A DNA stretch of 64,000 nucleotides. Origin: DATBLE01 sp963837265. GTDB taxonomy: Bacteria > Actinomycetota > Thermoleophilia > Gaiellales > Gaiellaceae. How positions within the stretch are numbered: the stretch's first letter is position 1; each line of letters begins with the position of its first letter. Under the pieces are notes generated by a model. It had not been told where the DNA came from. It was given only the letters and a program-made list of their open reading frames with translations, and made no database searches. This document shows, piece by piece, positions 44,069 to 54,895 of this stretch. The stretch is from contig CAWIMQ010000002.1 of NCBI GenBank assembly GCA_963837265.1, forward strand, positions 248,001-312,000, written 5' to 3'. Made by a program: the position numbers and the translations under genes.

Positions 44069-47000
44069 TCGAGGCTCCAGGACGCACGCTCCGGACGCTC
44101 GGAGCGGAAGGCCAGCGCGGAGGTCGCCTCGGCGACGAGGAGGGCGGCGGAGGCGAGAACGAGGATGCCGGCGCCCGAGACCAGCCAGGCGGGGTCGAAG
44201 CGGAGCGGCGGGTCGGGAACCGTGTTGGCGGCCGAGACGCGCACGAGGGAGACGACGAGCCGGGAGAGAAGAGCACCGAGCCCGGCACCGCCGGCGAGGC
44301 CGAGCCCGACGAGGACGGCACCGCGGGCCCTCAGCTGCCGGCGGAGGCTCTCGGGGGGCACGCCCTGGGCCTCCAGGTCGAAGAAGTCGCTCCGCTCGTC
44401 GCGCAGCTCGCCGAGGATGCCCACCCAGAAGCCGAGCACGGCGAGAGCGAGCGCGACGATTCCGGCTGCGGCGAGCGCGAGCGCGGTGGCGTGGGCGAGC
44501 GGGTCGCCCGCGAGCCGCCGCTCGATCTCCGCACGCGAGGCGACGTCGAGGCTCGCGAACGGCTCCCGGCCCAGCGCCGTCGCCGTCGCCCGGCCGTGCG
44601 GGGCCGAGAGCCAGACCTCGTCGGGCGTTCCCTCGCCGGGCGCGTTCGCGTCGATCGCCGTCGACAGCCAGCCGGCGTCCGCGAGCACGAACGGCCCCGA
44701 GGGCACGGTCGGCATCCTGGCGGCCACTCCGACGATCCGGGCGTGGACGGTCGTGTCCTCGAAGTCGAGCACGGTCTCCTCGCCCACGCCGCCGGCCGCC
44801 TGGGCGATGTCCGGCGAGACGACCGCGGGCATCGGCCGGTTGTCGGTCGGCTCCCTCGGCCGGAAGACGAGACGCGCCCCCGTGTCCTCGAACGCGAATC
44901 GGATCCTGGCCCCTCCGGGCCCGTGCGCCACGCGCCCCCCGGCGGGAAGCGACCAGCCCCGCCAGCTCGTCACGGGCGTCAGCCGTCCTCCGGCCCGGAG
45001 GGCGCCGAGCTCGAGCACGCCGGCGGGCGCAGCGGAGACGCTGCCCTCCGCCTCGTTGTGCGCGAAGGTGAACCGCTCGCTCTCGGGCAGCGTCAGCTGC
45101 AGGCCGAGCACGCGGGCGGGGTGACCTGGCGGCAGGCGGGCGGCGAGGGTCGCGGCTCCGTGCAGGCGGCCCATCGGAAGGACGGAGACCCGGCCGGTAT
45201 CGTCGGCGACGACGAGGCCGGCGACCACGTCCGGGCCCCGGAGCCGGGCGGCGACCGAGAGCGTCGTCGCCCCGGGCGCGACCGGCACGGCTGCGAGACG
45301 CGGCTCGCGGCCGGGCAGGAGCCGCCGGGCGATCGTCCGGAGCGGCAGCGAGGAGAAGTCGGACCGCCAGCGCAGCCGCTCGAGTGCGCCCGGAGCGACG
45401 CCGAGGACGGTCGGCGAGAGCACGGTCGAGCCCAGGCCGGGGGCGCTCGAGCTCAGGCGCAGGACGGCGTACGGATGCGCTCCTCCGCCGAGCCGCCGGT
45501 ACCGGGCGAGCGGCGCGGCGTCGAGGGGCATGACGAGCTGCGAGCTCTCGACAAGCGTGAAGTCGAGCGGGACCTGGAAGGCCGCCTGGTCGGCGGCGCC
45601 GCGGTCGAGCGTGGCACGGTAACCGGCGGCGAAGAGGGCAAGCCCGAGGGCGACCGCGACGAACGCGCAGCTGACGACGGTGCGCGAGGGCGCGCGGGCG
45701 AGCGCGATCACCGCGAGGCGGAGCGACACGGACCGGGTGCGGGTGAGCCGCTCGGCCGCGCGCATCGCCGGAGCGAGCAGGCGGGCGAGCACCACCGCGA
45801 CGACGAAGCAGACGAGGGCCGGAAGGATCAGGAGCAAGGCGGTGTTCCCGGACGAGACCGAACCGGGATCGAGCGCCCCGCGGCTCAGGCCGACCGCGAT
45901 CGTGGCGGCGGCGCCGACCGCCGCGACGTCTGCGAGCCCGACCCGGCGACGACCGCCCGCCTCGTCCCTCGCGAGCGTCGTCAGCGAGAGCAGCAGCGTG
46001 GTCGCGAGCCAGCCGCCGGCGAGGGCCGCCACCGCCGAGCGGGCGGCGAGAGCGTGGTGCAGGACGGCGCCCGCCGGTACCCCACCCGCGTCCGCGACCA
46101 CCCCGACGACGGCCGCGCCGAGGGCGACGCCGGCCAGCGCGCCGGCAACCGTCGTCGATCCGATCTCGGCTCCGAGCGCGAGGGCCACCTGCCAGCGGCG
46201 AGCGCCTCGCGCGAGCAGCCGCCGGCGCTCGCTCGCCAGCCCCCGGCGAAGCCCGATCGCGGCGATGACCGCGAACCCGAGCAGGAGCGCGCTCGTCTCG
46301 CCCCCGACCAGGACGAGCCGGTGCGCTGCGATCGTCCCGCGCCGGGATGCGTCGAGGAGCGTGTCGTCCGGGCCGGTGAAGCGGTAGGCCGGGTCGGCGG
46401 CGTCGAGAGCGGCCTGGGCCCGCGACTCGGCGGCCAGGACCGGCCCGATCTGCCACGTCCTGAGACCGCCCGGCGGGAGCGGAGAGAGCCACGAGTAGAC
46501 CCGGTAGAAAGGTGCGAGCGCGCCGAGGCGCTGGAGGGCGTCGACGCCCGGCCCGAGCAGGAGGGTGGGCCGGCCGGCGCCGCCGGTGGTCGCGGCCGAG
46601 ATGTACCCGAAGAGCGCCGGGTCACGAAGGTCGGCGAGACCGACCCGCCGCAGCCGCACGTCTCCCTCCTCGAGCCGGGAGGCGCCCGAGCCGCCGATCT
46701 GGAGCACCTCGCAGACCGTCGCCGTGCACGTTCTCGGCAGACGACCCGAGCGCAACCGGACGGCGTCTGCGAGCCGGTCGACCGCCGCGATCTCGACCAC
46801 CTCCCCCTGCACGCGCAGGGCACGGAAGAAGACCACCCTGCGCGCCCGAGCCGGCGAGACGGGTGCGAGCGCCCGCCGGACGCTCCGGTCGGCCGACCGG
46901 TAGGCGGCCTCCGACAGCGAAGTGCCGAAGCGGTCGACGCGGAAGCCGCTCGCACTCTCCGGCACCGACGCCAGCGCCAGGGTGAGCGCCTGCTGGCGGG

Positions 47001-47154
47001 CGACGAGGCTGCCGCCGAGCACGGAGACGAGCATCGCAAAGGCCAGCGCGACGCCGACGACGACGAGGGCGGGCCGGAGGGGCTGCGCCCTCAGCCGTGC
47101 GGCCGCAACCGAGAGCGGCGCTCGGGCTGCAGCGGCCGGACGACGACCAATCAC
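44065..47154 (-). CDS. Giant FtsX-type ABC permease
   Basis: About 1029 aa from GTG 47154 (GTG 47193 is in frame but would overlap the divergent gene). A first TM (LVVVGVALAFAMLVSVLG), a large extracytoplasmic domain with a Cys pair (TCTATVC), several TM segments around 300-500, a second large extracytoplasmic region, and final TM segments with FWVGILGELRDERSDFFDLE and QGVPPESLRRQLRARGAVLV, which is the FtsX coupling-helix pattern. Coupled to the tandem ATPase. Export or signalling across the membrane; substrate unknown. Confidence 0.9.
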
Positions 47155-47164
47155 CGGCGAAGAG

Positions 47165-47172
47165 CTTATAGT
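47165..47172. promoter_or_regulatory. Overlapping divergent -10-like element
   Basis: CTTATAGT reads TATAGT rightwards (10 nt before GTG 47183) and ACTATAAG leftwards (10 nt before GTG 47154). One near-palindromic A/T patch may provide the -10 of both the CGNR regulator and the permease operon, each nearly leaderless. Confidence 0.45.
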
Positions 47173-47182
47173 GGTGTCGGAG

Positions 47183-47743
47183 GTGACGCGCACGGCTCCC
47201 CGCTACGACGTTCCGAATGCGGCCCCGGAGCCGCTCAGGCTCGTCCAGGCGTTCGTCAACACGGTCAACGTCGAGAGCGGCGACGAGTGGCTGCGCGCCT
47301 GGCTCGCCGAACGCGGGGTGCGCGCGAACGGCGCCGGCATCGCGCGTGCGCAGGCGGTGCGAGAGGCGATCCGGGAGCTCCTCTACGCCAACAACCACCA
47401 CCCGGTCGAGGGCGATCCGTGGGGCTCGTTGGGTCGCGCGGCAGACGCGGCAGAGCTCTCGATCGACTTCACCGCCCCCGAGCTCGTCGCCCGCGCGAAC
47501 GGGGTGGACGGAGCGGTCGGAGCCGTCCTCGCCGCCTCCTTCGCGGCGATGGCGGACGGCACCTGGCGCCGCCTCAAGGCCTGCCGGAACCACGACTGCC
47601 GCTGGGCGTTCTACGACTACTCGAAGAACCTGTCCGCGAGCTGGTGCTCGATGCAGCTCTGCGGCAACCGGACCAAGACCCGCGCCTACCGGGCACGGCA
47701 GGCACTCGGGCAGCGGAGGCGGGGCTCGATCGGCGCCGGCTAG
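47183..47743 (+). CDS. CGNR zinc-finger (ABATE-domain) regulator
   Basis: 186 aa. N-terminal ABATE domain (FVNTVNVESGDEWLRAWLAE), then the CGNR finger with ligands in CRNHDCRWAFYD and WCSMQLCGNRTKTRAYR. Family members are predicted stress-responsive transcription factors. It is divergent from the giant ABC operon with an overlapping promoter, so it may control it. Its TAG shares the four bases CTAG (47740-47743) with the stop of the convergent MMPL gene. Confidence 0.93.
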   Translation: MTRTAPRYDVPNAAPEPLRLVQAFVNTVNVESGDEWLRAWLAERGVRANGAGIARAQAVREAIRELLYANNHHPVEGDPWGSLGRAADAAELSIDFTAPELVARANGVDGAVGAVLAASFAAMADGTWRRLKACRNHDCRWAFYDYSKNLSASWCSMQLCGNRTKTRAYRARQALGQRRRGSIGAG

Positions 47744-49809
47744 GGCGCGTTCGCCTTCGCGGCGGGCGAGTGTCGACGGCCGGCTCGGGCCGGCCACCAG
47801 TTCCACCGGCCGAGGATCGCCATCAGCGACGGGACGAGCAGCGCGCGCACGATCGACGCGTCGATCAGGACGGCGAGCGCAATCCCGACGCCGATCTCCT
47901 TGACCATGATCACCTCCGAGGTCGCGAACGCGCCGACGGCCACGCAGAACAGAAGGGCGGCGGCCGTGACGATCCTGCCCGTCCGCTCGAGGCCGACCGC
48001 GACGGCTTCCCGGTTCGGCAGGCCGGAATCCCGCGCTTCCTTGATCCGGGTGAGGAGGAAGACGCCGTAGTCGGTCGCGAGCCCGAAGGCGATCGCGAAC
48101 AGGAGCACGGGCTGGGTGAGCTGGAGCGCTCCCTGGCTGCGGTAGTCGAGCAGCCCCTCGAGCCGCCCGTCCTGGAAGACGAAGACGACGATGCCGAGCG
48201 CCGCGGCCAGCGTGAGCGCGTTCATCACCAGGGTCTTCAGCGGCAGGACGAGCGAGCCGGTCGCCGCGTAGAGGAGAAGGGCGGTGACCAGGCAGAGCAG
48301 GCCGATCGCCGCCGGCAGGTGCGAGCCGAGCGTGTGCTTCTGGTCGAGGTACTGCGCCGTCGAGCCGCCGACCGGCGCGCCGCCGGGCAGAGCGCGCATC
48401 TCTCGCACGAGCCCCTGCGAGCGCGTGTCGAGGAACGGCGCGCCGGACGACGCCTGCACCTCCCACACGGCGGATCCGAGCCGGCGGGGCGGGAGGACGC
48501 GCGCCGCGTCTGGCAATCGGCGCACCGCCGCCGCGGTCGCCTGAGCCCGGGCCCCGCTTCCTTCGACCACGGCGTAGGCCGGCGAGACGAACGTCGGCGC
48601 GAAGTTGCGCCTGATCGCGGTGTCGACCTGGCGGGCACTGATGCTCGCCGGCAGGACCGACGCGTCCACACCGGTGAAGCGGATCGAGAGGAACGGCAGG
48701 CCGAGGACGACGAGCACGACCGTCGCCGCAACGGCGACCGGCAGCGGCCGGCGCATCAGACTGTGCGCCAGCCGGTACCAGCCGCCCTGCGTGCCGAGTG
48801 CCGCGCGGTCGGCCGCCCGCCGCCAGCGCCCCAACGAGAGCGCGTTGACGCGGGACCCGAGCAGGACGAACAGCGCCGGCAGCACGGTCAGCGCGATCAG
48901 CCCGGCGAGCGGGCCGACGAGCCCGCCCGCGACCCCCATCGAGCGGAGGAATCCGAGCGGGAAGACCGCGAGCGTCGCGATCGCGGCCCCGACGGTCAGC
49001 GAGCTGAACGCAACCGTCCGGCCGGCGGTGGCAAGTGTCGTCCGCACGGCGTCGGCGACCGTGTGACCGCGGGCGAGCTCCTCCCGGTAGCGAGAGACGA
49101 GCAGCAGGCTGTAGTCGATCCCGAGCCCGAGACCGGCTCCGGTGACGATGTTCAGCGCGTAGGTCGAGACCGGCATCCCCAGGTCGATCAGGCGCAGGAG
49201 GAGCAGCGACCCGATGATCGTCAGGCCGCCGCAGAGAAGCGGCAGCAGGGCGGCGACGACGCTGCGGAAGACCCAGAGAGCCAGCACGAACAGGATCGGG
49301 AACGCGATCTCCTCGGCCCGGGTCAGGTCGTGCTGCACCTGGCGGTTCACCTGCACCGTCGCCAGCGCCGTGCCCCCCATCGCCGTCCCCGGAACCGCCG
49401 CGAGCCGCGACTGGACCCGCTCGGCCGCCTGCCGCCAGACGCGTTCCGAGACGTTCGCGCGCCCGTAGCCGGCGACGACCGCCTGCCGCCGGTCACGCGA
49501 GAGCAGCGGCGGGGACGTCACGGGGAACACGGGCTCGGAGCGGATCACCTCGGCGACACGGCTCAGACGCCTTCGCGACGGGGTCTGGACCAGGACGAGC
49601 ACCTGCGCCGCGGCCGACAGGCCCGAAGCCCGCTCGACGGCGGCTTCCGCGCGCAGGCTCTCGCTTCCCCTGGCGACGAACTCGTTCGAGCCCCGGCCGA
49701 GCAGGTGGGGAGTCTGCAGGCCGAAGCCGCCTGCGGCGACGGCGAAGACGGCGGCACCGGCGAGCAGCCGCCGCGGCCGGCGCACCACGATCTCGGCGAG
49801 CAGCCTCAC
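47740..49809 (-). CDS. MMPL-family RND transporter
   Basis: 689 aa. Two symmetrical halves, each with one TM, an extracytoplasmic loop and a TM bundle: LGLGIDYSLLLVSRYREELA and AFGLATDYGVFLLTRIKEAR hold the conserved Asp-Tyr of the proton path. Distinct in sequence from the MMPL protein at 36361-38562. Starts GTG 49809 with TACATA about 7 nt upstream. Export of lipid or hydrophobic compound is the family role; no partner gene is adjacent. Confidence 0.94.
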   Translation of the reverse strand: MRLLAEIVVRRPRRLLAGAAVFAVAAGGFGLQTPHLLGRGSNEFVARGSESLRAEAAVERASGLSAAAQVLVLVQTPSRRRLSRVAEVIRSEPVFPVTSPPLLSRDRRQAVVAGYGRANVSERVWRQAAERVQSRLAAVPGTAMGGTALATVQVNRQVQHDLTRAEEIAFPILFVLALWVFRSVVAALLPLLCGGLTIIGSLLLLRLIDLGMPVSTYALNIVTGAGLGLGIDYSLLLVSRYREELARGHTVADAVRTTLATAGRTVAFSSLTVGAAIATLAVFPLGFLRSMGVAGGLVGPLAGLIALTVLPALFVLLGSRVNALSLGRWRRAADRAALGTQGGWYRLAHSLMRRPLPVAVAATVVLVVLGLPFLSIRFTGVDASVLPASISARQVDTAIRRNFAPTFVSPAYAVVEGSGARAQATAAAVRRLPDAARVLPPRRLGSAVWEVQASSGAPFLDTRSQGLVREMRALPGGAPVGGSTAQYLDQKHTLGSHLPAAIGLLCLVTALLLYAATGSLVLPLKTLVMNALTLAAALGIVVFVFQDGRLEGLLDYRSQGALQLTQPVLLFAIAFGLATDYGVFLLTRIKEARDSGLPNREAVAVGLERTGRIVTAAALLFCVAVGAFATSEVIMVKEIGVGIALAVLIDASIVRALLVPSLMAILGRWNWWPARAGRRHSPAAKANAP

Positions 49810-49965
49810 TCCGGCTTATGTACCGCCGATCCCGGCGCACCGAAAGAGCAAGCGGCGGGCGCACTCCGGGCCTACGGCGAAATACAGACCTGGATCGTGG
49901 CCGGCCCCGATGCGGCAGCCGGCCACGCGGCGGAAGATGACCCGAGCAGAAGGAGCAACCGGCCA

Positions 49966-50442
49966 ATGTTCAACAGCATCCTGGTCGCAGTCGACGGTTC
50001 CCCGCACTCGGAGCACGCGTTCGAGGAGGCACTCGACCTCGCCCGGAGCGAGGGCGCGCGGCTGACTCTGATCGGCGTCGCCGCGCCGCTGCACCTGATC
50101 GCCACCGCCGGCTACGTCCCGCCCGTCCCGACGCAGTCCGAGCTCGAGGCGGAGACCCGGGCCCTGGTCGAGGCGGCCGCCGCCCACGTCCCGCACGACG
50201 TCCCGGTCGCGACGGTGGTCCGCAGCGGCTCCCCCGCCGACGCGATCCTCGAGCGGATCGAGCAGGGCGGACACGACCTCGTGGTCATGGGCTCACGGGG
50301 CCGCGGCGACGTGCGCTCGCTGCTCTTCGGCAGCGTGAGCCACGCGGTCCTGCACCGCAGCCCCGTCCCGGTCCTGATCGTCCATACCCGGGCCCGCGAG
50401 CGGGCAGGCGTCGCCCAGGCCGCCGGGACGATCGACACGTGA
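49966..50442 (+). CDS. Universal stress protein (UspA family)
   Basis: 158 aa. Begins MFNSILVAVDGSPHSEHAFE; the ATP-binding pattern G-2x-G-9x-G-S appears as GSRGRGDVRSLLFGSVS, so it is an ATP-binding type. ATG 49966 has an AGGAGC Shine-Dalgarno sequence. Monocistronic, in front of a convergent shikimate-kinase-like gene. Confidence 0.96.
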   Translation: MFNSILVAVDGSPHSEHAFEEALDLARSEGARLTLIGVAAPLHLIATAGYVPPVPTQSELEAETRALVEAAAAHVPHDVPVATVVRSGSPADAILERIEQGGHDLVVMGSRGRGDVRSLLFGSVSHAVLHRSPVPVLIVHTRARERAGVAQAAGTIDT

Positions 50443-50513
50443 GGGCCGCGGCCCCCGCGAGGGTGGACCGCGCTCCGTCCCTGTAGCCGTACGCGGGCCG
50501 GCAAGGCCGGTGG

Positions 50514-51116
50514 TCAGCGGCGGTCGCGAGCGGCGAGCGCGGCCAGCACCCGACCGACCACGTTACGCGTGCTCGTCCCCTCGGTCTCGACCGGGATCGG
50601 ATCGAGGGCCGAGTAGAGCGGATCGCGGCGGGCGGCCTGGTCGGCGAGAAAGCCGCCCGGGCGGCGCCCGTACCAGGGGCGATGGCCCTTGCGGACGAAC
50701 CGTCCCGCCAGGGCTGCCGGGCTCGCACGCAGCCACACCACCGCCACGCCCGGTGCGCCGAGGGCCTCGCGGCAGCCGGGGTCCTCGATCGTGCTCGCCG
50801 CGGCCGCAATCACGCTCGGCTGTGGCTGCCCGAGCGCGTCCCGCAGGTGCGCCGCCTCGAGCTCGTGCATCGCGACCACGCCGCGCTCGTCGCGCAGCTC
50901 GCGCACGGTCCGCCCCGTGCGGCGCTCGATCCAGGGGTCGCTGTCGGAGAAGGGCCGCTCGAGCGCGGCGGCGAGCCGGCGCCCGACGGTGGTCTTGCCC
51001 GCGCCCATCAGGCCGACCAGCACGACGTGCCTCGGGTGGTCGGCGGGGGCGCCCACGCCCGAGGTCCTACTCGCGGCGCCGGCCTCGCGCTCGATGGGTT
51101 CCCGGGAATCGATCAT
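50514..51116 (-). CDS. Shikimate kinase-like P-loop kinase
   Basis: 200 aa. Walker A LVGLMGAGKTTVGRRLA, then SDSDPWIERRTGRTVRELRD matching the shikimate-binding/D-x-D-x-x-I-E region, and a lid with RPWYGRRPGGF. It has a 26-residue N-terminal extension. The FRxxE motif of authentic AroK is degenerate (VVAMHELE), so the substrate could be another small metabolite. Not clustered with other aro genes. Confidence 0.85.
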   Translation of the reverse strand: MIDSREPIEREAGAASRTSGVGAPADHPRHVVLVGLMGAGKTTVGRRLAAALERPFSDSDPWIERRTGRTVRELRDERGVVAMHELEAAHLRDALGQPQPSVIAAAASTIEDPGCREALGAPGVAVVWLRASPAALAGRFVRKGHRPWYGRRPGGFLADQAARRDPLYSALDPIPVETEGTSTRNVVGRVLAALAARDRR

Positions 51117-51325
51117 CCGGGCTCTTCGAGCTCGACCAGCTCGCGGAGGACGTGGTACGCGCTCGCCTGGACCTCCCGCAGGGAAGGCCGAGCAGGACCG
51201 CGACCGTCAGGACCACCCACGGGTCACGCCCCGCCGCCGAGGACGGAGATCAGCTCGTCGAGCCCGAACATTCGCTCCCTCTCTGGACACGTGCATGATC
51301 CGATCTGGGGACCTCCCGGAACATC

Positions 51326-51892
51326 ATGACCAACCGGAACAAGCGACACGGGCACGTCTGGGCGGCGCTCCTGCGCGGGGTGAACCTGGGCGCGCGGAAC
51401 AAGGTGGCGATGGCCGACCTGCGGCGGCTGCTGACGGATCTCGGCACCGAGGGCGTCACCACCTACCTGCAGAGCGGGAACGCCGTGTTCCGGAGCACGC
51501 GTCCCCGCCCCGAGCTCGCGGAGGCGATCGAGCAGGAGATCGAGGCAGGCCTCGGAGTCCGCACCCGCGTCCTGCTGCGCACCGCTTCCGAGCTCGCCGG
51601 CCTCGTCGCCGCGAACCCGTTCGCGGCGCGCGAGCGCGACCCCGGGAAGCTGCACGCGACCTTCCTCGCCGAGCGACCTGCCGCCGACCGCGTGCGGGCG
51701 CTCGAGGGGCAGTCGTTCTCCCCCGACGCGTTCCGCGTGACCGCCGGCGCCGTGCTCCTCCACTGCCCACGGGGCTACGGCCGCTCGAAGCTCGGCAACG
51801 CGTTCCTCGAGCGGGCGCTCGGGGTTCCGGCGACGACGCGCAACTGGCGGACCGTCCTTGCCCTCGTCGACCTCGCCCGCGACGCCGCCTGA
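51326..51892 (+). CDS. DUF1697 family protein
   Basis: 188 aa. WAALLRGVNLGARNKVAMAD, LGTEGVTTYLQSGNAVFRS, LHATFLAERPA and RGYGRSKLGNAFLERALGVP, ending in TRNWRTVLALVDLA: diagnostic DUF1697. Function unknown. It ends 3 nt before the hypF start; the 209 bp before it hold no gene I can see. Confidence 0.93.
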   Translation: MTNRNKRHGHVWAALLRGVNLGARNKVAMADLRRLLTDLGTEGVTTYLQSGNAVFRSTRPRPELAEAIEQEIEAGLGVRTRVLLRTASELAGLVAANPFAARERDPGKLHATFLAERPAADRVRALEGQSFSPDAFRVTAGAVLLHCPRGYGRSKLGNAFLERALGVPATTRNWRTVLALVDLARDAA

Positions 51893-51894
51893 GC

Positions 51895-54047
51895 GTGGAG
51901 CGGAGGCGCATCCGCGTCACGGGCGTCGTCCAGGGCGTCGGCTTCCGGCCGTTCGTGCACGGGCTGGCGCGCCGGCACGAGGCTCGCCGGCTTCGTCCTC
52001 AACGACGGGCAGGGCGTCCTGATCGAGGTCGAGGGCGGCCAGATCGATCGCTTCGCGACCGATTTGGTTACAGAACCACCCCCGCTCGCCCGCATCGACG
52101 CGATCACGGCAGAGACGATCGAGCCGGTCGGCGAGAGCGGGTTCCGGATCCTCGAGAGCGTGGCGAGCGGTCGCACGGCTCTGATCCCCGCCGACGTCGC
52201 CACCTGCGACGACTGCCTGCGCGAGCTGTTCGACCCGGCCGACCGGCGGTACCGGTACCCGTTCGTCAACTGCACGCAGTGCGGACCACGGTTCACGATC
52301 GTGCAAGCCGTGCCCTACGACCGGCCGAACACGACCATGGCCGCGTTCCCGCTCTGCGCGAACTGCCGCCGCGAGTACGAGGACCCGGCCGACCGCCGCT
52401 TCCACGCCGAGCCGGTCTGCTGCCCCGTCTGCGGGCCGCGGCTCTCGATGCCGCTCGAGCGCGCGGCTGAGCTCCTGCGCGGGGGCGGCATCCTGGCGGT
52501 CAAGGGCCTCGGCGGCTACCACCTCGCCTGCGACGCGGCCGACGAGGCCGCGGTCGCGCGCCTGCGCGGACGGAAGCTCCGGGAGGAGAAGCCGTTCGCC
52601 GTCATGACCGTCGAGCCCGGGGCGCTCGCGATCGTCCACGCCGAGGAGCGGGCCCTGCTCGAGTCGCGCGAGCGGCCGATCGTCCTGCTGCGCCGCCGGC
52701 CGGACGCGCCCGTCGCGCCGTCGGTCGCGCCCGGCACCGAGTTGCTCGGGCTGATGCTTCCGTACACTCCGCTCCACCACCTGCTCCTCCACGACACGGG
52801 CCGGCCGCTCGTGATGACGAGCGGGAACCGCTCCGACGAGCCGATCTCCTACGACGACCGGGAGGCGCGCGAGCGGCTCGGCCGGATCGCGGACGCGTTT
52901 CTCGCCCACGACCGTGCCGATCCATCGTCGCTGCGAGGACTCGGTGTGGATCGCGGAGAAGCCTGCCGTCTCTCCGCGACACGGGTTTCCGATCAGGAGG
53001 TCCCGCGGATACGTGCCGTCCGCGGTTCCGCTCCCGGTGGCCGCCCGTCGCCCCCTCGTCGCCGCCGGCGCCGAGCTGAAGAGCACGTTCTGCGTCGTCC
53101 GCGGGCGCGACGCGTTCCTCTCCGCCCACCTCGGCGACCTCGAGACCGAGCTCGCCTACCGCGCGTTCCTGACCGACCTCGAGCTGTTCTTGAAGATGCT
53201 CGACGTGAAGCCGGAGGTCGTCGCTCACGACCTGCACCCCGAGTACCTGTCGACGAAATGGGCGCGCGAGCTGGACCTCGACGCAGTCGAGGTCCAGCAT
53301 CACCATGCGCACGCCGCAGCCTGCCTCGCCGAGCACGGCGAGCGCGGTCCCGCGCTCGCGCTCGTCTTCGACGGCACGGGGTACGGCCCCGACGGCACCC
53401 TCTGGGGCGGCGAGCTCCTGCGTGCCGACCTGGCGGGGTACGAGCGGATCGCCCACCTCGACCCGGTCCCGCTTCCCGGCGGCGAGGCGGCGATCCGCCA
53501 GCCGTGGCGGACGGCCGCCTCGTACCTCGAGCGTCTCGGCCGGCCCGTGCCGTGGCCGCGCTGGGCGGAGGTGCGCGCGAGCCTGGCCGCCAACGCGCCC
53601 CTGTCCTCCGGGATGGGCCGGCTCTTCGACGCCGTCGCCGCGCTCCTCGGCGTCCGCGAGGAGGTCACCTACGAGGGCCAGGCCGCGATCGAGCTCGAGC
53701 AGCTCGCCGGCGACACGCCCGCCGATCCCTACCGGTGGCGCTTCGGCGACTCGGACACGCTCGTCGCGGCCGTCCAGGACGATCTCGCCGCCGGCCGCCC
53801 GCGCCCCGAGATCGCGGCCTCGTTCCACGAGGCCGTGGCCGCGGGAGCCGCCGCCGCCTGCGCCGACGCCGGCGAGCCGAGGACGGTCGTCCTCTCGGGC
53901 GGCACCTTCCAGAACCTTCGCCTGCTCGACTCCACGAGGCGGCGTCTGGAGGAGGACGGGTTCCGCGTCCTCGCCCACGCGCTGATCCCTCCGAACGACG
54001 GCGGGATCAGCTACGGCCAGGCCGCGGTCGCCGCGTCACGGGTCTGA
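51895..54047 (+). pseudogene. hypF: Carbamoyltransferase HypF, two frameshifts
   Basis: All HypF parts are present but in three frames. Frame one: acylphosphatase IRVTGVVQGVGFRPFVHG. After one extra base near 51980: two zinc fingers (CDDC ... CTQC; CANC ... CPVC) and the YrdC-like domain (GGGILAVKGLGGYHLACDA, PLVMTSGNRSDEP). After another extra base near 52918: PIHRRCEDSVWIAEK, SRGYVPSAVPL, and the Kae1-like domain with metal site VQHHHAHAAACLAEHG and VLSGGTFQN. HypF supplies the CN ligand for NiFe-hydrogenase, yet no hyp or hydrogenase gene is in the window. Decay or sequence error cannot be separated here. Confidence 0.9.
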
Positions 54048-54857
54048 CCCTCTCGTCGCGCGGCCGTCCGCCGAAGCGCGGTACACGGGACCGAGGGGGC
54101 CGGCCGCCCAATCGTCCTCGGGCCAGCGCGGAAGCTCCGGGTAGTAGAGGGTCTCGCGAGGCGGGATCGGCCCCGACCGCCGGCTGCCGTCCGGGAGCAG
54201 CTCGGGGAACCCGTCCGCGACCGCCTGCGCCGCCTGCCGCCACAGCGAGGTGACGAGGTCGCCGACGATCGCCGCCCCCTCCTTGTAGCCCTTGCCCGTT
54301 CGAGGCAGGTCGAGCCGGATCGGATCGCCCCACACGGCGGCGCACCGGCGGCGATTGCGCAGGCTCCAGCCGAACGTGTCGATGCCGCACGGCACGAGCG
54401 GCACGTCTTCCTGGATCGCGATCATCGCGGCGCCCGGGTGCATCGGCCCCGGATACCCGAGCTGCTGGCGCGTCCCCTCGGCGAACATGCCGAGGGCGTG
54501 CCCCGCGCGGACGACCCAGCGCGCCACCCGCAGCGAGTCGCGGTCGCCCTCGCCGCGGCGGACGGCGAAGGCGCCGGTCCAGCGCAGGAGCTCGCCGGCG
54601 ATCGGAACCCTGAGCAGCTCGATCTTCGCCATGTAGTAGAGCGTCCGGCGGCAGCTGAGCCCGACGACCACAGGGTCGACCTCGGAGAAGTGGTTGGCGG
54701 CGACGACGGCAGGCCCGGTTTCCGGCATCCGCTCGACGCCGTAGCTGTAGCTCGGCGCGATTGCCTGCGCGATCGGGATCACCGCCCGGCGCGCCAACGG
54801 CCAGGTGCGCTCGGGGCTCTCGCCGAAGAGCTTGTACAGGCCGAGCTCGGTCAGCAT
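54036..54857 (-). CDS. 1-acyl-sn-glycerol-3-phosphate acyltransferase (PlsC family)
   Basis: 273 aa. Acyltransferase block I NHFSEVD (N55-D61), block III FAEGTRQQLG, block IV VPLVPCGIDTFG. It has a hydrophobic N-terminal stretch but no clear TM. It transfers an acyl group to lysophosphatidate or a related lysolipid at the membrane. It converges on hypF with a 12-bp overlap and is divergent from a small zinc-ribbon gene. Confidence 0.93.
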   Translation of the reverse strand: MLTELGLYKLFGESPERTWPLARRAVIPIAQAIAPSYSYGVERMPETGPAVVAANHFSEVDPVVVGLSCRRTLYYMAKIELLRVPIAGELLRWTGAFAVRRGEGDRDSLRVARWVVRAGHALGMFAEGTRQQLGYPGPMHPGAAMIAIQEDVPLVPCGIDTFGWSLRNRRRCAAVWGDPIRLDLPRTGKGYKEGAAIVGDLVTSLWRQAAQAVADGFPELLPDGSRRSGPIPPRETLYYPELPRWPEDDWAAGPLGPVYRASADGRATRGSDP

Positions 54858-54895
54858 CGCCCCGCCGAGTGTACGGGCGGTGGTACCGTCGTGGG

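Noticed and set aside
44491..50442. Very long open frame (nearly 2,000 codons) on the plus strand
   Set aside because: It runs antisense through the giant permease, the CGNR gene and the MMPL gene and is extremely rich in Arg, Gly, Pro and Asp; it is a GC-driven shadow. Only its last 158 codons are real (UspA).
51117..51325. Possible small gene between the shikimate-kinase-like and DUF1697 genes
   Set aside because: No frame has a plausible start, Shine-Dalgarno sequence or protein-like composition on either strand.
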